Source: Alphaproteobacteria bacterium (GTDB taxonomy: Bacteria; Pseudomonadota; Alphaproteobacteria; Micropepsales; Micropepsaceae). From it: a stretch of 6,668 bases of DNA. The position numbers and the translations under genes are program-made. Of the stretch, positions 1-5,652 are shown in pieces. The notes below the pieces were generated by a model. The model was given only the letters and a program-made list of their open reading frames with translations. It did not search any database and was not told where the DNA came from. How positions within the stretch are numbered: position 1 is the first letter of the stretch; each line of letters opens with the position of its first letter. The stretch is from contig JAPLPI010000194.1 of NCBI GenBank assembly GCA_026400305.1, positions 1-6,668 on the forward strand, read 5' to 3'.

Positions 1-267
1 ACCCAGGACCCGAAGGTGCCGGGCTATGACGGCTATACGCCCGGTCTAATCAAGTACGACATCAAGTCTGGCGCGGTGCTGGAGTTCGTGGATTTCGTGC
101 CCGGCTCCTGCGACATGCATGATGTCTGCGTGCTGGACGGCCAGCTGTATGGCGTGGATGCGGGTGAGCATCCGGGCTGGCCGATCAACGAGAAGTTCGC
201 ACAGCCCGGTTTCCCCGAGCTCAACAGTCCCAGCGGCGGCTTTGTCTTCAAAATCGACATCATCTAG
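1..267 (+). CDS. C-terminal end of a probable beta-propeller (SMP-30/NHL-like) protein, partial
   Basis: The frame is open from the first base and ends at a TAG stop, so only the last 88 residues are visible and the start lies outside the window. The fragment reads as short beta-strand blades: a YD.KSG.VLEF repeat-like strand, then a SCDMHDVCVLDGQLYGVDAG stretch, a HPGWP motif, and a GGFVFKIDII end. Alternating hydrophobic strands with Gly/Asp turns and a MHD plus DAG..PGWP pattern resemble secreted six-bladed propeller proteins, some of which are lactonases or lyases. I infer the fold from pattern only and cannot name the enzyme or its substrate. It lies 90 nt upstream of a carboxylate transporter gene on the same strand, so it may belong to the same catabolic neighbourhood. 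A GTG at 16 is an internal codon, not a credible start. Confidence 0.6.
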   Translation, partial: TQDPKVPGYDGYTPGLIKYDIKSGAVLEFVDFVPGSCDMHDVCVLDGQLYGVDAGEHPGWPINEKFAQPGFPELNSPSGGFVFKIDII

Positions 268-357
268 CGATTGTTGCGGCGCATCAGGGGCTTAAGGGGT
301 TGCTGAATTTTCCAGCCTCGGCATACTCGCGCATCTTTTGATGGTGGGGGCTTAGGC
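268..357 (+). promoter_or_regulatory. Intergenic region with weak sigma70-like promoter candidate
   Basis: This 90-nt gap holds no gene and no convincing terminator hairpin. A possible promoter is TTGCTG (300-305), a 16-nt spacer and CATACT (322-327). It would place transcription start near 334-337 and leave a leader of about 20 nt before the transporter ATG at 358. The ribosome binding site is probably the G-rich GGTGGGGG at 343-350, seven bases before the ATG. The promoter matches are imperfect and GC-rich alphaproteobacterial promoters are hard to call by eye, so this is only a candidate. Read-through from the upstream gene is an alternative. Confidence 0.25.
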
Positions 358-1740
358 ATGGCGTTGAATGCACTCAAGGGTTGGACCGGCGCACAGAAGA
401 ATGTCGTCGCCGCTGCCTATCTGGGCTGGACCCTGGACGCCTTCGACTTCTTCGTTCTTACCTTCGTGGTCAAGGACCTGCTCGCTCAGTTCGGCGCCAC
501 GAGCGCGGCTGACATCCTGGTCGCGGTGACGCTGACTTTGGCTGTGCGGCCGCTGGGCGCGTTCCTGTTCGGGCGGTTGGCCGACGATTACGGCCGCAAA
601 CCCATTCTGATCCTCAACATCCTGCTGTACTCGCTGTTCGGTTTTGCCACCGCCTTTGCGCCCAGCCTGTCGGTGTTCCTGATTGCGCGCGGGTTGTTTG
701 GTGTGGCGATGGGCGGCATCTGGGGTATCGGCGCGAGCCTGGCCTTTGAAAGCATTCCGTCCAAGGCGCGCGGGTTTGTGTCGGGCCTGCTGCAGTCGGG
801 ATATCCCTCCGGTTATCTGGTGGCATCGCTGGCCTTCGGCGCGGTGCATGCCGACTTCGGCTGGCGCGGCATGTTCATGGTGGGGCTGATCCCCGGCATC
901 CTGCTGGCGATCTACATCTACCTGATGGTGCCGGAATCGCCGGTCTGGCGCCGTCCCCCGGTGGTGAAAGCCAGAAAGCACCTGCTGCATCTGGTCGGCG
1001 TGGCGGTGATCCTCAGCTCCATGCTGGCGGCGCTGATCCATTGGGGCCGCGAAGAGGGCCTGGTCTATATCGTGGCCGCCGTGGTGCCGCTGGTGATCGT
1101 GGGCGGTTTGCTGACGCCCTTTGTGCGCCAGCACTGGAAGCTGGCGGTTTATGCAATCCTGCTGATGACCGGTTTCAACTTCTTCAGCCATGGAACACAG
1201 GACCTCTATCCCACCTTCTTGCGCGTGCAGCATCACTTCGACGATGCGACGGTGACCTTCATCACTGTGGTGCTCAACCTGGGCGCGATCGTGGGCGGGC
1301 TGACCTTCGCCAGCTTCAGCCAGTCCTTCGGCCGTCGCAAGACGGTGATCCTGGTATCGCTGCTGGCGCTGCCGGTGATCTATTTCTGGGCCTCCGGGAC
1401 GACACCCGTCATGCTGGCAGTGGGCGCCTTCCTGATGCAGATCTGCGTGCAGGGCGCCTGGGGAGTTGTGCCCGTGCATCTCAACGAATTGTCGCCGGCC
1501 GGCGTACGCAGCACCTTCGCCGGAACGGTTTATCAGTTGGGCAACCTGATCGCTTCGGTCAACGCGGTGTTCCAGGCCGAGCTGGCCGAAAGTGGCCGGC
1601 AGCTTCTTGGCCTGCAGCATTATTCGCTGGCGCTGGCGGTGGTGGCCTGTTTTGCGGCGCTGCTGATCGCAACCATGATGTTCCTGGGTCCGGAAGCCAA
1701 AGATGCCGATATGGGGCGCGCCGCGCCCGTGAGCGAATAA
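358..1740 (+). CDS. MFS monocarboxylate/H+ symporter, sialate:H+ symporter (Jen1-like) family
   Basis: A 460-residue protein with about twelve hydrophobic segments, the usual length for a major facilitator transporter. TM1 carries WTLDAFDFF (residues 24-32), with the paired acidic residues typical of carboxylate and aromatic-acid MFS carriers. The loop 2-3 signature is GRLADDYGRKP (72-82). TM4-5 contains the G-rich RGLFGVAMGGIWGIG segment (111-125). Residues 274-286, NFFSHGTQDLYPT, match the signature N-x-x-[S/T]-H-x-[S/T]-Q-D-x-x-x-T described for the Jen1 lactate/pyruvate permeases. The likely role is proton-coupled uptake of a short monocarboxylate across the inner membrane. A related organic or sugar acid is also possible, because the family also contains the sialate carrier NanT. 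The ATG at 358 is preceded by a G-rich ribosome binding site. An amidohydrolase gene follows after 11 nt, suggesting one transcript. Confidence 0.85.
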   Translation: MALNALKGWTGAQKNVVAAAYLGWTLDAFDFFVLTFVVKDLLAQFGATSAADILVAVTLTLAVRPLGAFLFGRLADDYGRKPILILNILLYSLFGFATAFAPSLSVFLIARGLFGVAMGGIWGIGASLAFESIPSKARGFVSGLLQSGYPSGYLVASLAFGAVHADFGWRGMFMVGLIPGILLAIYIYLMVPESPVWRRPPVVKARKHLLHLVGVAVILSSMLAALIHWGREEGLVYIVAAVVPLVIVGGLLTPFVRQHWKLAVYAILLMTGFNFFSHGTQDLYPTFLRVQHHFDDATVTFITVVLNLGAIVGGLTFASFSQSFGRRKTVILVSLLALPVIYFWASGTTPVMLAVGAFLMQICVQGAWGVVPVHLNELSPAGVRSTFAGTVYQLGNLIASVNAVFQAELAESGRQLLGLQHYSLALAVVACFAALLIATMMFLGPEAKDADMGRAAPVSE

Positions 1741-1751
1741 GAAAGAGGCGG

Positions 1752-2708
1752 ATGATGCAACGTCGTGATTTTCTGGCTGGCGCGGCTGCGTCGGCATTTT
1801 GGGCTGGTATTGCAAAGGCCGCCGCGCCGCTGGCGGACATTCCGATCATCGACACACATGTCCATCTGTTCGACTCCCACCGTCCGCAGGGCGTGCCCTA
1901 TGCCGGTTCGCCCGAATGGGCCAAGGAGAAGAATGGCGTGGCGCTGCCGTCTACCTATCGCGCCTTCGCCACGCCGCTGAACATCGTCGGCGCCATCGAG
2001 CTGGAGGCCAGTCCCTGGATCGAGGACAATCTGTGGGTGCTGGAGCAGGAGCACACCGACCCCCTGTTCGTGGGCACGGTGGGCGACCTGGAACCGGAAA
2101 AGCCGGACTTCGCTGATGCTTTCAACCGCTTCCGCAAGGACCCACTGTTTCTGGGCATTCGCTGCGGCAAGATCTGGAACCGCGACGTTACCAAGCAGGT
2201 GAATGATCCAAAATTCATGGATGGGCTGAAGCGCGTCGCCGATGCCGACCTGGTGATGGACACCGCCAATCCCGATGTCGAGCTGATGCAGGCGATGGTG
2301 AAGATCAATGACAAGATCCCGTCACTGTGCATCATGCTGGATCATTTGCCGTCCTTCGATCCCACCCCGGCTCAGCAGGCTGCCTATGATGCGGTGCTGA
2401 AGGAAATTCACGGCCGGCCGAAAATCTACGCCAAGCTGTCGGAGATCGACCATCGCACCAGCCCGGCGCGCGGGCTGGCCGCCCACAAGGCGCGGCTGGA
2501 CCAGTTGATGGCGACGTTCGGCGCGGACCGGGTGGTGTTCGGAACCGACTGGCCCAACAGCTGGGGCACCGCCACGCCGGCCCAGATCGTGGACATCGCA
2601 CGCGCTTACTTCGCCACCCGCACTCGGGAAGAGGCGGAAAAGTATTTCTGGAAGAACTCGCTGACCTTCTACAAGTGGAAGAAGCGGGCGAAAAATCAGC
2701 CGGGCTGA
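1752..2708 (+). CDS. Tat-exported amidohydrolase (amidohydrolase_2, fuconolactonase-like)
   Basis: A 318-residue metal-dependent hydrolase of the amidohydrolase_2 family, close in pattern to L-fuconolactonase and other sugar- or pyrone-lactone hydrolases. It starts with QRRDFLAG (residues 3-10) followed by an alanine-rich hydrophobic stretch, a Tat-type signal, so it probably acts in the periplasm. Active-site landmarks are the first-strand DTHVHLFD (34-41) with the HxH metal ligands H36 and H38, LDHLP (196-200) with H198, the KLS strand (228-230), and FGTDWP (263-268) with the conserved D266. The C-terminal KNSLTFYKW matches the NA..(F/L)Y helix that closes this fold. An AGAGG ribosome site (1744-1748) is 3 nt from the ATG at 1752 and 6 nt from a second ATG at 1755; the second may be the real start, costing one residue. 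It is probably co-transcribed with the transporter. Substrate unknown. Confidence 0.82.
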   Translation: MMQRRDFLAGAAASAFWAGIAKAAAPLADIPIIDTHVHLFDSHRPQGVPYAGSPEWAKEKNGVALPSTYRAFATPLNIVGAIELEASPWIEDNLWVLEQEHTDPLFVGTVGDLEPEKPDFADAFNRFRKDPLFLGIRCGKIWNRDVTKQVNDPKFMDGLKRVADADLVMDTANPDVELMQAMVKINDKIPSLCIMLDHLPSFDPTPAQQAAYDAVLKEIHGRPKIYAKLSEIDHRTSPARGLAAHKARLDQLMATFGADRVVFGTDWPNSWGTATPAQIVDIARAYFATRTREEAEKYFWKNSLTFYKWKKRAKNQPG

Positions 2709-3281
2709 TTACCAGGCGTAGGACATGCGTACGACCGCACCGTCCGGTGCCGCCTCCAGCGAGGTGTCGATATTGTATTTGCGCTTGAAGGGCGTCACTA
2801 CGACGGCGCTGTAGCCGGCGGCGATGGCCGAGCTGGCCAAGGTGTCGTACCAGCGATGCTGGTGCGCCTGAATACGGCTATAGGCCACGAATTCGGTCAG
2901 GCCGGCAGCGGGCAGGCCATATTGCCATCCATAGCGGACCCACAGGAAAGACGAACCGGACGCGGCTAGCGCCGTGGTGTCGGATGTGAAGGATTTGTAG
3001 TCGCTGCCATTGGGGCGGCGCTCCTTGACGATCTGCTTGAGGGCAAAGGCGGTGCCCACGGTCAGGGCGCTTTCCACCAGCAACTGCGCTGCGCCCATTC
3101 GATCATGCTTCAGAAGCGTAATGCCGCCCGCCACCAGGGGCAGAGCGATTGCGACCCCGGTGCCGATCTGCTCGATTCTCTTCTCGGACTTGGTCAGCGG
3201 CGTGGTGTTGGGCGTGAAGGCAAACGCCGGGGTCGCGGTGGTCATGATGGCCAACAGGGCGGTCGCGCGAAAAAAGGTCAT
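2709..3281 (-). CDS. Secreted PAP2-superfamily (acid phosphatase-like) protein with altered motif 2
   Basis: A 190-residue protein with an N-terminal signal peptide, cleavage probably near ATPAFA (residues 17-22). It resembles type-2 phosphatidic acid phosphatases. Motif 1 (KX6RP) is present as K82-R89-P90. Motif 3 (SRX5HX3D) is present as S135-R136, H142 and D146, including the nucleophilic histidine and its aspartate partner. Where motif 2 normally reads PSGH, this protein has TSDT (99-102), followed by the expected AxxxSGSSFLWVRYGW helix. The glycine and the proton-donating histidine are therefore absent. It may have weak or altered activity, or act as a binding protein. A TAG stop lies one codon upstream of the ATG, so the start cannot be further out, and an AGGA sits very close before it. 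The last residues (GAVVRMSYAW) form a beta-like strand ending in an aromatic residue. It is transcribed divergently from the B12 uptake operon and abuts the amidohydrolase stop. Confidence 0.75.
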   Translation of the reverse strand: MTFFRATALLAIMTTATPAFAFTPNTTPLTKSEKRIEQIGTGVAIALPLVAGGITLLKHDRMGAAQLLVESALTVGTAFALKQIVKERRPNGSDYKSFTSDTTALAASGSSFLWVRYGWQYGLPAAGLTEFVAYSRIQAHQHRWYDTLASSAIAAGYSAVVVTPFKRKYNIDTSLEAAPDGAVVRMSYAW

Positions 3282-3388
3282 GTCCTAAAACCTAATATTG
3301 CCCGGCTGTCTTACTTCGGCGGGGGCGGATGCGCAAACCTGACAGAATTGAAATTTCCCAATTGATACCGCGAAATACTCGCGATCTT
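3282..3388. promoter_or_regulatory. Divergent intergenic control region between PAP2-like gene and B12 operon
   Basis: This AT-richer gap of about 107 nt must hold the promoters for both the leftward PAP2-like gene and the rightward riboswitch transcript. For the rightward promoter the best -10 candidate is AATACT (3374-3379). It would start RNA near 3386-3389, exactly where the riboswitch outer stem begins; no good -35 sits at standard spacing (TTGAAA at 3348-3353 is 20 nt away). For the leftward gene a weak pair, TTGCGC then TAAGAC with 17 nt between on the minus strand, can be drawn. An inverted repeat, AATTG (3346-3350) and CAATT (3359-3363), is also present. All assignments are by eye. 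Confidence 0.35.
3369..3383. repeat. Perfect 5-bp inverted repeat overlapping candidate -10
   Basis: CGCGA (3369-3373), five bases AATAC, then TCGCG (3379-3383) form a perfect inverted repeat just upstream of the riboswitch. It overlaps the proposed -10 box, so it could be an operator for a repressor. It would lie upstream of the expected transcript start, so an RNA role is less likely. Repeats of this size also arise by chance in GC-rich DNA. Confidence 0.25.
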
Positions 3389-3603
3389 GACGAGGTGGGC
3401 GGTGGGGGCCATAAGCCGCCTAGGTGCAAGGTCTAGGGAACGCGGTTGAACCGCGGCTGCCCCCGCAACTGTTACCGGTGAGTTTTCTCTCAAGAGGCTA
3501 AGGCGCGAGCCACCTCTTAAAAGTCACTGGGGCCGAAAGGTCCTGGGAAGACGAGGGGAAGTGTTGATCCGGTTAGCCAGGAAACCTGCCTCGCACCGTC
3601 GTC
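3389..3603 (+). ncRNA. Cobalamin (AdoCbl/vitamin B12) riboswitch aptamer
   Basis: This leader segment carries the conserved blocks of cobalamin riboswitches in the right order. They are GGGAA (3436-3440), a GC-rich P5 hairpin CGCGG-TTGAA-CCGCG (3441-3455), CCCCCGCAACTGT (3460-3472), GTCACTGGGG (3523-3532), TGGGAAGACGAGGGGAA (3544-3560), and the B12 box AGCCAGGAAACCTGCC (3575-3590). The ends pair as an outer P1 stem: GACGA and GGTG at 3389-3397 with CACC and TCGTC at 3594-3603, with one bulged G. A further hairpin GGCGG/CCGCC (3398-3402 with 3416-3420) lies just inside. The length of about 215 nt is normal for the class. Cobalamin binding is known to shut down expression of the downstream gene, and the gene here is btuB, the B12 receptor, which independently supports the call. 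The exact 5' and 3' borders are inferred from pairing. Confidence 0.93.
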
Positions 3604-3614
3604 TTGTAACCTGC

Positions 3615-3640
3615 CGGGGTGTGCGGGGTGCAGCGGGGTG
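3615..3640 (+). repeat. Triple CGGGGTG repeat in btuB leader
   Basis: The heptamer CGGGGTG occurs three times, at 3615-3621, 3624-3630 and 3634-3640, spaced 9 and 10 nt. Each copy contributes a GGGG run. A fourth GGGG occurs at 3677-3680. The repeat lies between the aptamer and the btuB ribosome binding site. It could contribute to a G-quadruplex or to alternative hairpins with the CCGC at 3643-3646. Function is unproven. Confidence 0.5.
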
Positions 3641-3714
3641 AACCGCAGCGGCGGCAAAGTTGGAGTCGCATGCTGTGGGGCCGAAAGCCTTTTCTTGAAT
3701 ACCGCAGTGCGCGC

Positions 3715-3729
3715 CTCCTGAGCCAGGAG
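3715..3729 (+). promoter_or_regulatory. Hairpin sequestering the btuB ribosome binding site
   Basis: CTCCTG (3715-3720) and CAGGAG (3724-3729) are perfectly complementary across a three-base AGC loop. The 3' arm contains the Shine-Dalgarno AGGAG (3725-3729), seven bases before the ATG at 3737, so folding would hide the ribosome binding site. This is the arrangement expected of a translational off-switch downstream of a cobalamin aptamer. The three-base loop is tight but allowed. Confidence 0.6.
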
Positions 3730-3736
3730 ACGTTTC

Positions 3737-5650
3737 ATGAAATCCGTTCTGTTTACTTCCGCCGCCCTGATTGCGCTGACGGCACCTGCCTTCGCGCAGT
3801 CGCAGCTGACCTATCCCCATCTGGACGATGAAAATGTGGTGGTCAGCGCCACCCGTCTGCCGACCCCCATCGCCAATGTCGCCAGCAGCGTCACGGTGAT
3901 CACCGCGGCCGACATCGAAGCGCGCCAGGACCGCTCGCTGCCCGATGTGCTGCGCGAAGTGCCGGGCCTTTCCATCGTGCAGACCGGCGGTGCCGGCGGC
4001 CAGACTTCGGTCTTCATGCGCGGCAGCAATTCCAACCACACCAAGGTTCTGGTCGACGGCATCGATGTCGGGGATCCGTCCACGCCGACCGGGGCGGCTG
4101 ACATTTCCAAATTCTTGGCCGGTGACATAGCCCGGGTGGAAGTGCTGCGCGGTCCGCAGGGCGCGCTCTATGGTTCGGACGCCATCGGCGGGGTGATCAA
4201 CATCACCACCCAGAGCGGCAGCGGTCCGATGACATTCCGCGGCAGCGTGGAAGGCGGCTCGTTCGAGACCTCCAACCAGTTCGGTACCCTGTCCGGCCAG
4301 GAAGGCGATTTCCACTACCGCGCCACGGTGCAGTATTTCCATTCCGGCGGCACGCCGGTGACGCCGCTGAACCTGTTGCCGGCCGGTGTGTTGCGCAACG
4401 ATGATCAGTACGACAACGTCACTGCCAGCACCAAGCTGGGCTATGACATCACTGGCAATTTCGATATCGGCCTGACCTCGCGTTACTATAACAGCGTCGG
4501 CCGCATCACCGGTGACAGCTTCAATCCGGTCACCTTCGCTTCGAAGCCGTCGGCCCGGCAGACCCGCATCGCCAACCTGCAATATGAGACCCGCGGCACC
4601 GCGCACCTGCTGTTGTGGGGTGACCGGTTCGACCAGACCCTAGGCATTGCCTATGGCAGCAACATCATCGCCACCCAGAATCCCAACAATGGCAACGGCC
4701 GCACCAAGGGTGACCGCGTCAAGCTGGACTGGCAGGGCAATGTGAAGCTGGCGGAAGGCGAGACGCTTGTTCTGGGCGCGGAAAGCGCGCGCGACGGGCT
4801 GCATCGCGGCCTGTCCTTCGGCTTCCCCACCACCCTGGCGCAAGGCATTACCACCAATGCCGGCTATGCCGAAATGCTGACCGATCTTCCTATCGGTTTC
4901 CACAACAGCTTCAGCGTGCGCGATGACGATAACAGCCGGTTCGGTAACAGGGTGACCTGGCGCATGGCGCCGTCCTGGGTAATCGAAAGCACGGGCACTA
5001 CCTTGCGCGCTAGTGCGGGCAGCGGCTTCAAGGCGCCGGCCTTGCAGCAGTTGTTCGGGACCTTTGGCAGCAATGTAAACCTGAAGCCGGAAAGTAGCAC
5101 CGGCTATGAAGCCGGCATCGACCAGAAAATCCTGGGCGATGATCTGGTCGGCGGCGTGACCTGGTTCCACAACGACATCCGGAACCTGATCACCTCCGGC
5201 CCGGCGCCCACTTTCCTGAACATCAATATCGGCCGGGCGCGGACGCAGGGGATTGAAACCTTCCTGACCTGGAAGGCGCTGGAGACGCTGAGATTCCGCG
5301 CCGACTACACCTATACCGATAGCCTGGATGCGACGACGCGGCTGGCGCTGTTGCGGCGGCCGCGCAACAAGGCCAGCCTGGGCGCGGTCTGGCAAGCGAT
5401 GGACGGTCTGCAGCTGAACGCCACCCTGCTGTATGTGGGCCAGCAGATCGACGGCAACCGGGACTTTTCCATCCCGCGCCTGAAGAAGTCTGACTATGTC
5501 ACCCTGGACCTAGCGGCCAGCTACAAGCTGACTGATAGGTGGAGCCTGTTCGGCCGGATTGAGAACGCCACCGATACCAACTATCAGAGTCCGGAAGGCT
5601 TCCTGCGCCCTGGCATCGGTGCCTATGGCGGTATCAAGGTGAACCTGTAA
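3737..5650 (+). CDS. btuB: TonB-dependent vitamin B12 outer-membrane receptor BtuB
   Basis: A 637-residue TonB-dependent receptor, close to the length of known BtuB proteins. A signal peptide (residues 1-20, cleavage after AFA) is followed by a TonB-box-like ENVVVSATR (32-40). The plug domain spans about 45-160 with its hallmarks: SVTVITAADI, LPDVLREVPGL (68-78), VFMRGSNSNHTKVLVDG, and IARVEVLRGPQGALYGSDAIGG in two consecutive blocks (131-152). The remainder is the beta-barrel, rich in alternating aromatic strands such as FRADYTYTDS, and it ends with YGGIKVNL, a terminal strand ending in Leu rather than the more common Phe. It binds cobalamin at the cell surface and moves it to the periplasm using TonB/ExbBD energy. 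The B12 assignment rests on the cobalamin riboswitch upstream and the btuF-btuC genes downstream, because receptor sequence alone does not define the ligand. The ATG at 3737 has an AGGAG site 7 nt upstream. Confidence 0.92.
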   Translation: MKSVLFTSAALIALTAPAFAQSQLTYPHLDDENVVVSATRLPTPIANVASSVTVITAADIEARQDRSLPDVLREVPGLSIVQTGGAGGQTSVFMRGSNSNHTKVLVDGIDVGDPSTPTGAADISKFLAGDIARVEVLRGPQGALYGSDAIGGVINITTQSGSGPMTFRGSVEGGSFETSNQFGTLSGQEGDFHYRATVQYFHSGGTPVTPLNLLPAGVLRNDDQYDNVTASTKLGYDITGNFDIGLTSRYYNSVGRITGDSFNPVTFASKPSARQTRIANLQYETRGTAHLLLWGDRFDQTLGIAYGSNIIATQNPNNGNGRTKGDRVKLDWQGNVKLAEGETLVLGAESARDGLHRGLSFGFPTTLAQGITTNAGYAEMLTDLPIGFHNSFSVRDDDNSRFGNRVTWRMAPSWVIESTGTTLRASAGSGFKAPALQQLFGTFGSNVNLKPESSTGYEAGIDQKILGDDLVGGVTWFHNDIRNLITSGPAPTFLNINIGRARTQGIETFLTWKALETLRFRADYTYTDSLDATTRLALLRRPRNKASLGAVWQAMDGLQLNATLLYVGQQIDGNRDFSIPRLKKSDYVTLDLAASYKLTDRWSLFGRIENATDTNYQSPEGFLRPGIGAYGGIKVNL

Positions 5651-5652
5651 CC

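Larger units (their letters stand above)
3604..3736 (+). promoter_or_regulatory. Expression platform and 5' leader of btuB
   Basis: This stretch of about 133 nt between aptamer and start codon holds no credible gene. Its first half is G-rich and can fold with an outer stem TGCCG (3612-3616) and CGGCA (3652-3656). Inside that are competing GCGG/CCGC pairings (3633-3636 or 3623-3626 with 3643-3646). The bases AACCGC (3641-3646) are complementary to GCGGTT in the aptamer P5/L5 (3442-3447), so this hairpin is a candidate partner for the loop-loop contact that cobalamin riboswitches use. There is no strong intrinsic terminator: the only T-run after a hairpin-like element (3690-3693) follows a three-base stem. 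Control therefore appears to be at translation, through the hairpin over the ribosome binding site. Confidence 0.55.

Noticed and set aside
1041..1751. In-frame upstream extension of the amidohydrolase frame into the transporter gene
   Set aside because: The extension is low-complexity Gly/Arg/Ala-rich and out of frame with the transporter. The real N-terminus is set by the ribosome site and the Tat signal at 1752/1755.
352..1815. Long minus-strand open frame (487 codons) opposite the transporter
   Set aside because: It is Gln/His/Arg-rich, has no recognisable domain, and lies antisense to a clear MFS gene; GC-rich codon bias produces such shadows.
3679..3693. Possible intrinsic terminator GGC-CGAAA-GCC followed by TTTT
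   Set aside because: The stem is only three GC pairs, plus possible G-U pairs, and the T-run is four bases; too weak to call.
3619..3831. GTG-start 70-codon open frame in the btuB leader, a possible leader peptide
   Set aside because: No ribosome binding site at proper spacing, Arg/Ser-rich composition, and it runs through the start of btuB in another frame.
3524..4606. Long minus-strand open frame opposite the btuB leader and plug domain
   Set aside because: It overlaps the riboswitch end and the conserved BtuB plug and has no domain pattern of its own.
4640..5395. Minus-strand open frame (251 codons) opposite the BtuB barrel
   Set aside because: Antisense shadow of a well-supported gene, with Arg/Gln/Ala-rich composition and no motifs.
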